DNA of 42,576 nucleotides from a virus (IMGVR_UViG_3300025087_000150:1-42576), one strand, 5' to 3'; shown: positions 17,026 to 25,029, counted from the stretch's first letter. Made by a program: numbers and translations. Notes: generated by a model from the letters alone, not told the origin.

Positions 17026-18792
17026 ATGAAACTTTTATTTAACCCACTTACCTCAAATTTTGATTATGTTGTCAGTAGTCATACTGATATACCTGATATT
17101 GCCACAACTTTTGAAGCATTAGCAAATAAAGTTACTTCAATATCTGGGGCATCAACAGATATTCAATATCCATCAGCAAAACTTTTATATGACCAACTCG
17201 CAGGCAAACAAGCACAACTAAATGGGACTGGTTTTGTAAAAGCATCGGGGACTACTATATCTTATGATAATTCTACATATTTAACTTCATTGTCAGGTGC
17301 AGTTTTAACAGACCAGACATCACCACAAACAGTAGGGCTAACAGGAGCTAGGTTAGCAATGTTATGGGTAACAGATATAACTTGCACTAACGCTATATCT
17401 GGTTCGGTGACAGGAAACGCAGGGACAGTAACTAACGCAACTCTCACTACTGCCTTAACTGTAAATACAGGGACATTAACATTAACAGCAAATGTTTTAA
17501 ATAATTCAGTGCTAACAATAGGTGCTGGAGCGGTTTCTGTGTCAGGTGCGAATACAGGCGACCAAACCACAATGGGAGCCATCTCAGACACTAAGGCAAA
17601 CTTTAACACAGCCTGTTCTGATGGTAATTTCTTATTCTCAGGCGATGCCCCAACGGCACACGCTGCTAGTCACGCAGTAGGTGCTGCCGACACAGTATTC
17701 CCAGCAGACCCAGGTGCAGATAAGTTTCTTATGTGGGATGATGACCCAGGTGCTTTAGTATGGGCAGATGGGGTTACTGTTCACGACTTACTTTCAGCAA
17801 CACACGGGGACACCACCGCATCTGCTGTAGCAAGAGGAGATATAATAGTGGGAACTGGAGCAACTCCTAAATGGGACAATCTAGCTATTGGAACATCTGG
17901 TAAGGTTTTAATAAGCGATGGGACTGATGCTGGGTGGAGCGCGAGTGCGCTGGGAACCGCTGCCTACGCCGCAACGGGTGACTTTCTAGCAGTTGCTGGG
18001 AAAGCTGCTGATTCAGATTTATTAGACGGTCACGATACTGCATATTTTCAAACAGCTTTAACTTTTGGGATAGCCGATACAAACAAGGTTCAAATAAATG
18101 CTGCCGATGTAGCGGATAATGACTACGCAAGATTTACAGCAACAGGATTAGAAGGTAGGAGTTATTCAGAGGTTCTTTCAGATATAGGCGCGGAACCAGC
18201 AAAAGGAGTAGATGATAATTATGTTACAGATGCACAACTCGTTATAATAGGGAATACGAGCGGGGCTAATACAGGGGATAACGCAGCTAATAGTTCTACT
18301 ATGTATATTGGGACAACTCAGGTTGCACTAAATAGAGCGTCCGCCACATTGGTTCTTACTGGCATTACCTCTATTGATGGATTATCAGCAACAGCAACAA
18401 AATTAGCAACAGCAAGGGCTATTAACGGGGTAGATTTCGATGGTACTGCTGCTATAAATATACCAAGTTTGAATTGGACAGCAGTAACCTCAAACGGAAA
18501 CCTAGCGGTAGATACAGGAACTTTAGCAAACAAAGGAACATTGCTAGAACTTACACTACCAACAACAGTAGCGGTAGGTAAGGTAATAAGGGTAGCGGGT
18601 ATGAACGCTGGACTTTTCAAAATAGTGCAAAGCGCTAATCAATATATCAAGTTTGGAAATGTAGCAACAACAACAGGAGCGGGAGGATATTTAGCCTCAA
18701 CTTTAGCTTATGACTGTGTAGAATTAGTTTGTATAGTAGCAGATGTGGGGTTTGTGGTCGTATCAAGTATGGGGTCAATAACAGTAGCTTAA
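17026..18792 (+). CDS. Tail fibre protein
   Basis: The 588-residue protein is Ala/Thr/Gly/Ser-rich with repeated short strands: VTGNAGTVTNATLTTALT, VSGANTGDQ, AASHAVGAADTVFP and LLDGHDTAYFQ. ATKLATARAINGVDFDG (about residue 460) is a motif widely seen in phage fibre repeats. Residues 425-450 (YIGTTQVALNRASATLVL) match a segment of the fibre at 19348. The protein probably forms a trimeric fibre shaft. It starts immediately after the preceding stop and has no ribosome site, so coupled translation is likely. Confidence 0.85.
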   Translation: MKLLFNPLTSNFDYVVSSHTDIPDIATTFEALANKVTSISGASTDIQYPSAKLLYDQLAGKQAQLNGTGFVKASGTTISYDNSTYLTSLSGAVLTDQTSPQTVGLTGARLAMLWVTDITCTNAISGSVTGNAGTVTNATLTTALTVNTGTLTLTANVLNNSVLTIGAGAVSVSGANTGDQTTMGAISDTKANFNTACSDGNFLFSGDAPTAHAASHAVGAADTVFPADPGADKFLMWDDDPGALVWADGVTVHDLLSATHGDTTASAVARGDIIVGTGATPKWDNLAIGTSGKVLISDGTDAGWSASALGTAAYAATGDFLAVAGKAADSDLLDGHDTAYFQTALTFGIADTNKVQINAADVADNDYARFTATGLEGRSYSEVLSDIGAEPAKGVDDNYVTDAQLVIIGNTSGANTGDNAANSSTMYIGTTQVALNRASATLVLTGITSIDGLSATATKLATARAINGVDFDGTAAINIPSLNWTAVTSNGNLAVDTGTLANKGTLLELTLPTTVAVGKVIRVAGMNAGLFKIVQSANQYIKFGNVATTTGAGGYLASTLAYDCVELVCIVADVGFVVVSSMGSITVA

Positions 18793-18796
18793 ATAT

Positions 18797-19345
18797 ATGT
18801 CAACATTAGTAGCATCAAATACAACTGGTTCATCACAAAATAATCTGGGAGATGCTTATATTGGCGAGTCACAATCTTTTAATGGAACAGGTATTAACAT
18901 ATATAGTGCATCTTTTAATGTTAAAAAAGTGGGTACCCCAACAGGTAATGCGTATATAAAACTATATACACACTCAGGAACATTTGGGACATCATCAGTG
19001 CCAGGAGTATTGCTAACCACATCAGACGCAATAGATGTTAGTACAATAGGAACATCTGATTTTGAAGATAAGTCGGCATTATTTACACTACTCAATAGGT
19101 ATTTTTTGGTAAACGGTACACACTATTGTATAGCGATAGAATATGACGGAGGCGATGTTGACAATTATTTAAATGTAAGATTTAGTTCCACGAGTGTATG
19201 TGATGGTAATTATGCGAGAAAGTCATCTGGGAGTTGGGCTGCAAGTGCAGACAGGGATTATAAATTTGCAGTATATGGTGAACAAGTACCACCGACAATA
19301 ACAGGGGTTTCAACTATTCAAGGAATAAATACTATTCAATTATAA
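18797..19345 (+). CDS. Beta-sandwich tail protein, possible carbohydrate-binding
   Basis: The 182-residue protein begins with STLVASNTTGSSQNNLGDA and continues in alternating strands (GESQSFNGTGINIYSASFNVKK, cut short here, then YIKLYTHSGTFG and HYCIAIEYDGGDVDNYLNV). The pattern is that of a jelly-roll domain used in secreted and viral surface proteins with sugar-binding roles. Its place between two fibre genes supports a role in receptor binding. The function is inferred from fold-like appearance only. Confidence 0.55.
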   Translation: MSTLVASNTTGSSQNNLGDAYIGESQSFNGTGINIYSASFNVKKVGTPTGNAYIKLYTHSGTFGTSSVPGVLLTTSDAIDVSTIGTSDFEDKSALFTLLNRYFLVNGTHYCIAIEYDGGDVDNYLNVRFSSTSVCDGNYARKSSGSWAASADRDYKFAVYGEQVPPTITGVSTIQGINTIQL

Positions 19346-19347
19346 AT

Positions 19348-20736
19348 ATGAAAAACAGTGCAGTAAATTTAGACATCACAAACAACGCAGACGGATTTGA
19401 CATTAGTGGCGGGACGACAGTAAGAAAACTAACGCTTTCTGGCGCTAATATTGCGATGGTTGGTTCAGGAACTAATGTTTATACATTTCCTGCGGCAACC
19501 TGTACACTAGCTAGTACGACATCCCCTACTTTTGCAACTTCAATTACTGGTAGTTATTTAACCGCTAGTGAAATTTTAATTACCGATGGAAGTAAAAATA
19601 TAGTTTCTGCTCCTGTGGCGACTTATCCATCTCTCACAGAATTAAGTTATGTTAAGGGATTAAGTAGTGCAATCCAAACTCAATTAGGTGGCAAAGCCGC
19701 TACTGCCCAAACATTTTATATAGGCACAACACAAGTAGCTATTAACAGAGCCAGTGCCGCACTAACTTTAGCTGGGATAACTTTAACAACACCAGATATA
19801 GGAGCAGCAACTGGTACATCTTTATCTCTTACTGGTGCTGATTTATTATTAGGTCTAAATACAACTTCTGCCACTGGTAATCCTTATATGTCTTTTTCAC
19901 AAGATGCGACTAGACGCAGTTATATCCAACACGTTGATACAGGAGATAATTTAGTGATGGCGTCAGAATACGGTTGTATTTCGTTTTGGCCTGGTTCCGC
20001 GGGAACAGAGGCGGAAGAGATGAGGGTAATAGTTGGAGGGGTTGGATTCGGGGGTGAAACTACTCCAGCAAGAGATGTTGATGTCTTATGTAGCACATCT
20101 GATGGTGGGATTCAAATAACAGACGGCACAAACTTTTTAGGATTTTTAAAAAGAGACAGTTCAAACGACAGTGGTCAGATGGCTTTATATGATACAAATG
20201 CACTAAAAGTTAATTTACTTGGTGCTGGGGTGAATCTTTTTAACAACGGCACACCAGCGAGGATGGCAGATGGGGTTAAAATAGGTGCAGACTCTACAAA
20301 TAATCACATAGACGATGCCTCAAGCGGCGCTGGTTCAGCTACTTTATATATTGGCAATAAAACCATTGATACAACAGCAGTTTCAACACTAGAGGTTAAA
20401 AAGAACATTATAGATAGTGGCACATTATTAGATAAAATATCCCAACTAAGAGTGGTAGATTTTAATTATAAGAAAGCATTTGATGAAGATGATAAGACGC
20501 AACACAAAGGGATGATTGCCGAAGAATTTGAACTGTTATTACCAGAACTTGTTAATCAACCAGATTATCAAGAAATACCATACGAATATAAGGATGATAA
20601 AGGAAATGTAACGGAGGTAGCAACCAAGACGGTTGGTAGCCCACATAAGAGTATTAGATATAAAGATATGATTCCTTATTTAGTTAAAGCAATACAGGAA
20701 TTAAAGGAGGAAATAAATATATTGAAAAAGGGGTGA
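19348..20736 (+). CDS. Tail fibre/spike with C-terminal S74 intramolecular chaperone
   Basis: The 462-residue protein has a fibre-like Ala/Thr-rich N-terminal part (including FYIGTTQVAINRASAAL, shared with the 17026 fibre), a central beta domain, and a C-terminal S74 domain from about residue 340. The latter shows STLEVKKNI, with Ser and Lys five residues apart as in the catalytic dyad of endosialidase chaperones, then LRVVDFNYK, KGMIAEEF and SIRYKDMIPYLVKAIQEL. The chaperone would assist trimer folding and cleave itself off. The dyad is intact, so autocleavage is predicted. Confidence 0.85.
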   Translation: MKNSAVNLDITNNADGFDISGGTTVRKLTLSGANIAMVGSGTNVYTFPAATCTLASTTSPTFATSITGSYLTASEILITDGSKNIVSAPVATYPSLTELSYVKGLSSAIQTQLGGKAATAQTFYIGTTQVAINRASAALTLAGITLTTPDIGAATGTSLSLTGADLLLGLNTTSATGNPYMSFSQDATRRSYIQHVDTGDNLVMASEYGCISFWPGSAGTEAEEMRVIVGGVGFGGETTPARDVDVLCSTSDGGIQITDGTNFLGFLKRDSSNDSGQMALYDTNALKVNLLGAGVNLFNNGTPARMADGVKIGADSTNNHIDDASSGAGSATLYIGNKTIDTTAVSTLEVKKNIIDSGTLLDKISQLRVVDFNYKKAFDEDDKTQHKGMIAEEFELLLPELVNQPDYQEIPYEYKDDKGNVTEVATKTVGSPHKSIRYKDMIPYLVKAIQELKEEINILKKG

Positions 20737-20741
20737 TGTAA

Positions 20742-21035
20742 ATGTTTTGTTGGGATTGCTGGAGATTAATGAGGAAGTATTATTCGCCTTACTTCGGTGG
20801 AGAAATCCACGAGTGCGACAAATGTCATTTGACAATCAAAAGGAGGACAAATGAGCATCAAAAAAATAGGTATGAAATATACAAATCAAGAACTTCCGAG
20901 CAAGGACATCCAATTGAGCCATACACGAAGCAAGTGGCGGAAAAGAATCCCCCCAAAGAAAAACGTTCCAAACAAAGCAGTAAGAGTAAAGCAGAGGTTG
21001 TGGAACGAAGTATTACAAGAAGCATTTTCGGATAG
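20742..21035 (+). CDS. Zinc-ribbon-like small protein, 97 aa
   Basis: The N-terminal 35 residues contain CWDC and CDKC, spaced as a zinc ribbon, and look well conserved. After that the protein is Lys/Ser-rich and low in complexity (KEKRSKQSSKSKAE), and the same DNA encodes a more protein-like sequence in another frame (20851-21045). The start follows GGGGTGAT. The first third is likely real; the remainder could be an overprinted tail. Confidence 0.55.
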   Translation: MFCWDCWRLMRKYYSPYFGGEIHECDKCHLTIKRRTNEHQKNRYEIYKSRTSEQGHPIEPYTKQVAEKNPPKEKRSKQSSKSKAEVVERSITRSIFG

Positions 21036-21045
21036 GGAGGTGTAG
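20851..21045 (+). CDS. Small basic protein, 64 aa, overlapping in another frame
   Basis: An excellent AAAGGAGGACAA ribosome site precedes the ATG. The product is basic, with HTRSKWRKRIPPKK and a C-terminal helix QRLWNEVLQEAF. It lies almost entirely inside the 20742 ORF in a different frame, which is unusual. The ribosome site and natural composition favour expression. It is not recognised. Confidence 0.6.
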   Translation: MSIKKIGMKYTNQELPSKDIQLSHTRSKWRKRIPPKKNVPNKAVRVKQRLWNEVLQEAFSDREV

Positions 21046-21046
21046 T

Positions 21047-21196
21047 GTGTTATGCCCCGACTGTCAAGTAGAACTTCAACAATTTAAAACTACGGTTGAA
21101 AGAATCGTGGTTTACATCTGCCCTAAGTGTAAAAGAGTTTTTTACATGAAAGGTGGAATCTTCAAACCCATTAGGAAGGGGGTAACTCCTTCCTAG
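21047..21196 (+). CDS. Zinc-ribbon protein, 49 aa, GTG start
   Basis: A GTG codon lies six bases after AGGGAGG. The frame encodes MLCPDCQVELQQF and later VVYICPKCKRVFYMKGG, a complete four-cysteine ribbon, and stops at 21196. The size, ribosome site and paired CxxC motifs make this a real gene although it lacks an ATG. Its function is unknown; such ribbons often bind nucleic acid or stabilise very small phage proteins. Confidence 0.7.
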   Translation: MLCPDCQVELQQFKTTVERIVVYICPKCKRVFYMKGGIFKPIRKGVTPS

Positions 21197-21221
21197 AATT
21201 TTAAAAATAAAACTTAATTAT

Positions 21222-21380
21222 ATGCCAATAATATTTAATAAGGACAAATCAGTGTTTTTACAGGAGTATAACCTCATCTTTACAATAGAGGAGGATATTA
21301 GTATAATACAAAAACAGGGGGTCAGAGTAATACAGGTAACCCCTGAAATATTAATGCGAATCAAGGAGGTAATACAATAA
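21222..21380 (+). CDS. Small hypothetical protein, 52 aa
   Basis: The ORF encodes MPIIFNKDKSVFLQEYNLIF and ends VTPEILMRIKEVIQ, a mixed alpha/beta composition that looks like a folded small protein. Its TAA overlaps the next start as TAATG. There is no Shine-Dalgarno sequence. It is not recognised. Confidence 0.55.
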   Translation: MPIIFNKDKSVFLQEYNLIFTIEEDISIIQKQGVRVIQVTPEILMRIKEVIQ

Positions 21381-21568
21381 TGGATTTAAACACAATGAAG
21401 GAAATAGCATCATTTGGAGGAACAGGAGTAGCAATATTCCTAGCTTATGTATTATGGCAACAAGTACAGGCTACTATGAAATTAATGGGCAATCATTTGA
21501 ATCACAATACAAAAGCTCTTACTAAATTAGAGTGTGCAATACAAAAACTTTGTAAGCGAATAAAATGA
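21380..21568 (+). CDS. Small single-pass membrane protein, holin candidate
   Basis: The 62-residue protein has a short N-terminal stretch, one hydrophobic segment (GVAIFLAYVLWQQV, about residues 16-30) and a polar helix ending in a basic tail (QKLCKRIK). This layout is common for small phage holins and for small membrane proteins near lysis genes. It follows TCAAGGAGGTAAT. It lies 240 bases upstream of the hydrolase at 21812. An alternative is the membrane protein at 22851. Confidence 0.6.
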   Translation: MDLNTMKEIASFGGTGVAIFLAYVLWQQVQATMKLMGNHLNHNTKALTKLECAIQKLCKRIK

Positions 21569-21642
21569 TACTTTTTAATATAGGAATAACAACAATTATG
21601 CTCTTGAGCGTTTATATATAAAGATATTATTAAACCAAAAAT

Positions 21643-21828
21643 ATGAGCGATGATATAATGTTAATCAAAGTTGTTGAAAAATACGATTGGAACATACTAG
21701 ATATGGCTCGTGAGATTCAGCGACAGGAGAATATGATAGAACATCTTGCAGATAAGATGCAGGACCAAAAAAAAGAAATTAAAGAATTAGAAATAGAGGA
21801 GGAGAAAAAAAATGTTAAAACCAAATAG
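21643..21828 (+). CDS. Small coiled-coil protein, 61 aa
   Basis: The product is a charged helix with heptad character (EIQRQENMIEHLADKMQDQ) and a Lys/Glu-rich tail. No membrane segment is seen. It overlaps the next gene by 17 nt. It may act with the adjacent lysis genes, but no family was recognised. Confidence 0.55.
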   Translation: MSDDIMLIKVVEKYDWNILDMAREIQRQENMIEHLADKMQDQKKEIKELEIEEEKKNVKTK

Positions 21829-22849
21829 CAATGACGGTGTTTTGCACCGAGAACCAGACCCAACGGACTGGCTGGCTGGTGCGATAGACCTCAAAGAAGT
21901 ATGCGATGACTGGACACCTTACTTACCAGCAGATGAGAAACAAGTATTTAAAAACTTTGATTCGATGGCCTGTGTTAGTTTTAGCGCAATCAACGCAATA
22001 GAAACACAATTGAACTTTCTTATCAAAACGGGGCGTATGAGTGTCGGGAACATTGAGTGGCTCAATGATAACAGATACCTTAAAAATGGACTGGTGGAGC
22101 TTTCAGACCGCTTTACAGCGAAGATGAGTGGAACTACCAAACAAGGTAATTATATGACAGCAGTCTGGGATTCAATTCGTAATGATGGGGTAATCCCCGA
22201 TAGTGATGCTCCTGCAAATGAAGATTTTAAATGGGAAGATTATTATTGTGAAATGCCACAAGAACTGAAGAATAAAGGAAAAGAGTTTACTAATAGGTTT
22301 GAGGTACAATATGAGTGGATATTTTGGAATAATTCAACTATTAATATAAACCTACTTAGAAATCACATAAAACAAGCACCTATTCAAATAGCTACTCTGG
22401 TATGCCCGACTTGGAATACAGGCGATGTAAAGGCTTGTGGTTGTGGTGGTGGGCATGCACACATAATTTATAAGATAGATGATGCTTATAGAGATTTTGA
22501 CAGCTATCCTCCTTACAGAAAAAAACTATCCTCAGATTATTGTATCCCTTCGGCTATGAAAGCGGTTATTACTGAAAGGGCTTTATCAAAGGAAGAAATA
22601 GCCGCAGGACTTCAACGGGTGTTGTTAGAACCCATACCAATGTTCAACCCTAAATTTGGTGTAGGTTATCCAGGAGGTAGGGTAAATTGGGCTTTAGCTC
22701 ACAGAAGAAATATATATAATTTATATATAACTTTATTAAAAAGAATCCCAGCGCCACAGGAGGTCGATTGGTGGTTGTGTCGAACAGCAAATATAGATAC
22801 AATAACTAGGGATATAAAAGCGTCAGTAGAATATCAGTCAAAAAATTAA
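21812..22849 (+). CDS. Papain-like cysteine hydrolase with DUF4214-like tail; endolysin candidate
   Basis: The 345-residue protein shows a C1/papain-like pattern: NFDSMACVSFSAINAIE with a candidate nucleophile Cys54, then GCGGGHAHIIYKIDD with His215/His217, and DFDSYPPY with Asp230 as the third member. About residues 300-342 (NLYITLLKRIPAPQEVDWW ... YQSK) resemble the DUF4214 motif, often seen in surface and secreted proteins. No other lysozyme, amidase or CHAP gene is visible and it is flanked by small membrane proteins, so a cell-wall or surface hydrolase is likely. A protease role in the virion is the alternative. An AGGAGG site lies upstream. Confidence 0.65.
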   Translation: MLKPNSNDGVLHREPDPTDWLAGAIDLKEVCDDWTPYLPADEKQVFKNFDSMACVSFSAINAIETQLNFLIKTGRMSVGNIEWLNDNRYLKNGLVELSDRFTAKMSGTTKQGNYMTAVWDSIRNDGVIPDSDAPANEDFKWEDYYCEMPQELKNKGKEFTNRFEVQYEWIFWNNSTININLLRNHIKQAPIQIATLVCPTWNTGDVKACGCGGGHAHIIYKIDDAYRDFDSYPPYRKKLSSDYCIPSAMKAVITERALSKEEIAAGLQRVLLEPIPMFNPKFGVGYPGGRVNWALAHRRNIYNLYITLLKRIPAPQEVDWWLCRTANIDTITRDIKASVEYQSKN

Positions 22850-22850
22850 T

Positions 22851-23048
22851 ATGAAAAAAATTATAAAAAAAATACCAAACAATATAAAAACGATGCTCTG
22901 GAACTTTCTTTATCTGTTTCTAGCATTAGTGGTAAATTTCGCAATAGACAATCTAGCAAACTTCAAAATACCAGTAGCTTATGCAGCGTCGGTAGCAATT
23001 GTGTTGTCTGCAATATCAAAATATTTAGCAACTAAAAATAAAAAATAA
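22851..23048 (+). CDS. Two-pass membrane protein, holin candidate
   Basis: The 65-residue protein has a basic start (KKIIKKIPNN), two hydrophobic segments (MLWNFLYLFLALVVNF and VAYAASVAIVLSAI) joined by a polar turn, and a Lys-rich end. Size, topology and its place one base after the hydrolase fit a holin. It lacks a ribosome site and is probably coupled to the hydrolase. Confidence 0.65.
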   Translation: MKKIIKKIPNNIKTMLWNFLYLFLALVVNFAIDNLANFKIPVAYAASVAIVLSAISKYLATKNKK

Positions 23049-23050
23049 CC

Positions 23051-23224
23051 ATGGCAACAGTAAAAAGACCAGCCTCTAGGTTGAAGGCATACACTCTTGG
23101 TAATTATGTGAAGGGTGCTATTAAGACTACCCCACAAGGGAAACCAATTCAAGGTGTAAAAAAACTCCCTCCACCACCAAATATGACGACATTAAAAAAC
23201 TGCATTAAAACAAAGAAATGTTAA
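23051..23224 (+). CDS. Small basic Pro/Lys-rich protein, 57 aa
   Basis: The ORF starts two bases after the membrane protein and encodes MATVKRPASRLKAYTLGN followed by KPIQGVKKLPPPPN. The composition is basic and unstructured. It is not recognised. Its 3' end overlaps the next start. Confidence 0.5.
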   Translation: MATVKRPASRLKAYTLGNYVKGAIKTTPQGKPIQGVKKLPPPPNMTTLKNCIKTKKC

Positions 23225-23430
23225 AAACAATTAATAATTTCATTAAATTACTGCAAAACATAGTTTATGCTCCCCTAAAAGCTCTTATAATCGTCTGTAT
23301 GGCGTTTTTATTGTGGAGTGGACGTGAGATACCTTCAAGTTGGGAAAACTTCATACTTGATATACTCGATGCAACTAAAAATAGCGAAGATGACGATGAG
23401 CCAGTTAATATTTCATTATCTGCCCAATAA
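23218..23430 (+). CDS. Small single-pass membrane protein, 70 aa
   Basis: There is an amphipathic N-terminus, one hydrophobic segment (APLKALIIVCMAFLLW, about residues 18-33) and an acidic C-terminal tail (NSEDDDEP). This could be a lysis accessory protein or antiholin. It is the last rightward gene; its final 15 nt overlap the end of the first leftward gene. Confidence 0.6.
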   Translation: MLKTINNFIKLLQNIVYAPLKALIIVCMAFLLWSGREIPSSWENFILDILDATKNSEDDDEPVNISLSAQ

Positions 23431-23631
23431 TATCTTTGCTATTTCTAATTCCTCTTTTGCTTTTATATATTCCATCCCAGTGGGGGTAGATAATGCTTCC
23501 ATTTCTCTTAACTTTTCCGTGCTTTGGTCAGACTTACAATATCTTTTAGCAAAGTCTGAATATTTAGTAGCATAATTATCTATTATTCTCTGGTCGAATA
23601 GTAAACTCTGTTCTGGGTCTTTCTTGTCCAT
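23416..23631 (-). CDS. Small helical protein, 71 aa
   Basis: The product is charged and helical (FDQRIIDNYATKYSDFAKRY; then KAKEELEIAKILLG). It is coupled to the resolvase gene upstream (56-nt overlap) and converges tail to tail with the last rightward gene. No family is recognised. Confidence 0.6.
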   Translation of the reverse strand: MDKKDPEQSLLFDQRIIDNYATKYSDFAKRYCKSDQSTEKLREMEALSTPTGMEYIKAKEELEIAKILLGR

Positions 23632-23929
23632 AATATACCTCCGCTTTTATTTTTCTAACTTGGTTATCATTATTTATAATTTTTGAATACTGAATACCAT
23701 CTATTAAACTTTTTAATAAATTATCTAGGTCACACTTCTGATTCCCTTGCCTATAAAAAGAAGCCTCAACTTCTACAATACTATCACCTAGAGGCTTCAT
23801 CTTACTTGCGATAATACTCCAAGCGATAGCTTGTTGATAATCAAGACTCTTCCTAGACTTAGGATTCCACTTAGACCTGATATTCATCCTAAATTGTGGT
23901 ACTGGTTGTCCCTCTACAATTATTGCCAT
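23576..23929 (-). CDS. rusA: RusA-family Holliday junction resolvase
   Basis: The 117-residue protein has the diagnostic RusA pattern: an N-terminal beta region (GQPVPQFRMNIRSK), then CDLDNLLKSLIDGIQ with the paired acidic residues of the active site, and NNDNQVRKIKAEVYYG, which supplies a third polar position. In RusA the aspartates bind magnesium and cleave four-way junctions. It would resolve recombination or replication intermediates before packaging. This and the HNH gene are the only DNA-processing enzymes in the leftward block. Confidence 0.85.
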   Translation of the reverse strand: MAIIVEGQPVPQFRMNIRSKWNPKSRKSLDYQQAIAWSIIASKMKPLGDSIVEVEASFYRQGNQKCDLDNLLKSLIDGIQYSKIINNDNQVRKIKAEVYYGQERPRTEFTIRPENNR

Positions 23930-24036
23930 ATAATTCCAGCTATAAAACCAAGAATAAAAGTAATTAGAGATGATATAGATATAGCTACAATCTCTGACTT
24001 ACTTAATTTTCTCATAGTTAATCTTTTGCTTAACAT
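23920..24036 (-). CDS. Small membrane peptide, 38 aa
   Basis: The reading frame encodes a polar start, then a hydrophobic segment (IVAISISSLITFILGFIAGI). It overlaps the resolvase start by 10 nt. No ribosome site is visible at either ATG (24036 or the internal 24015). The hydrophobic segment and coupling support a real but unnamed gene. Confidence 0.5.
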   Translation of the reverse strand: MLSKRLTMRKLSKSEIVAISISSLITFILGFIAGIIWQ

Positions 24037-24054
24037 AATTTTATTTTATTAATA

Positions 24055-24546
24055 TTATTCAGCTAATACTTCGTCATCATAACTAGGCTCAGGTGGAAAG
24101 TTGGGGTCATCAAAATCATCAGGGTCTAGCTCATCTGGTTCTGGGTTAATCTTTTCTATCTCTTCTCCGTTGTTCCCAAGCTCTTCTTCTCCATCATCTC
24201 TTTCTGAATTATTGTCTGTCTCCTCATCCTCTTCCACTCTAACATCGCCTTGCTCTCCAATATCTTCTCCATTTGAGACATTGACCTCCCCTGTTGTATT
24301 ATCTTCCCTTTCACCATCCCCCAATATTGGTTCAATTTCCTTGGGTCCATCACTTTGAATAGTGCCATTATTTAGTTCCTCCACGTTAGTATTATTTTTT
24401 AGTTGTTCTTCCATAAATTCTATAAAACCATCCCCTAGTTTGTTCGCTAACTCTCTGGTATAAATATCAAATACCTCCCCAAAATCAAAACCAGGCGCTA
24501 ACTCCCTAGTAGAAGTTTCAATAAAATGCTGCTTAAACTTTTCCAT
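24055..24546 (-). CDS. Acidic disordered protein, 163 aa
   Basis: An N-terminal helical domain (about 1-55: FGEVFDIYTRELANKLGDG) is followed by a long acidic tail rich in Glu, Asp, Asn and Pro (for example EEDEETDNNSERDDGEEE). Such tails can mimic DNA or bind basic host proteins. It overlaps the AbrB-fold gene upstream by 14 nt. A DNA-mimic anti-host or anti-restriction role is possible but not shown. Confidence 0.6.
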   Translation of the reverse strand: MEKFKQHFIETSTRELAPGFDFGEVFDIYTRELANKLGDGFIEFMEEQLKNNTNVEELNNGTIQSDGPKEIEPILGDGEREDNTTGEVNVSNGEDIGEQGDVRVEEDEETDNNSERDDGEEELGNNGEEIEKINPEPDELDPDDFDDPNFPPEPSYDDEVLAE

Positions 24547-24733
24547 TTTTATTTTTCTCCACTTTACTTATAAATAATATTTTTGTTTCTAAATCACAAA
24601 CCATTTTAACCTCATCTCCCTGCTTCAGTCCCATACGAAATACTGCTAATTCTGGTATAGTTACCCGTAGTGAGTTAGAAGATTTGTGTATTTTGAATAC
24701 TTTTCTTATATTTTCTGTTCTTTTTATTCTCAT
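24533..24733 (-). CDS. SpoVT/AbrB (MazE-fold) DNA-binding regulator
   Basis: The 66-residue protein carries the swapped-hairpin beta pattern VFKIHKSSNSLRVTIP, then FRMGLKQGDEVKMVC and LETKILFIS, matching the SpoVT-AbrB fold. As a dimer it would bind DNA and regulate transcription. It is encoded alone, with no toxin-like partner adjacent. It may control the leftward or late region. Confidence 0.75.
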   Translation of the reverse strand: MRIKRTENIRKVFKIHKSSNSLRVTIPELAVFRMGLKQGDEVKMVCDLETKILFISKVEKNKNGKV

Positions 24734-24735
24734 AA

Positions 24736-25029
24736 TTAATAATTTATTAATCCTTCCTTCCTTAACATATCCTTATAGGTTATTACTTCTATCTTAGCGT
24801 TTATTCTTGGTCTGTTACAATCGGTTTGTGGGTTAATTACCCTGCTTCTGGTTCTCCACTTATCAGTCAGGCTGTCTGGTTTCCACCAATAATATTTTAT
24901 ATCCTTTATTATTAAATCAGGCTCTCCGTGTATTGTCATTATTAGATTTCTGTACCTTATCTTTTTTGGGTTTTCGATGACTGGTATCCCTACTTTGTTA
25001 TGGGTGAATATATCAGTTGTATAAGTCAT
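24736..25029 (-). CDS. Hypothetical protein, 97 aa
   Basis: The product is mixed beta (TTDIFTHNKVGIPVIENP; IKDIKYYWWKPDSL) and ends with a helix. No cysteine or membrane motif is visible. The gene has an A-rich leader without a Shine-Dalgarno sequence. It is not recognised. Confidence 0.6.
   Translation of the reverse strand: MTYTTDIFTHNKVGIPVIENPKKIRYRNLIMTIHGEPDLIIKDIKYYWWKPDSLTDKWRTRSRVINPQTDCNRPRINAKIEVITYKDMLRKEGLINY

Noticed and set aside
17262-18620. Leftward ORFs opposite the tail fibre gene
   Set aside because: They lie fully within a clear fibre gene and show no ribosome site or recognised domain.
21565-21621. 18-codon hydrophobic ORF after the holin candidate
   Set aside because: It is very short, has no ribosome site, and could easily occur by chance in AT-rich DNA.
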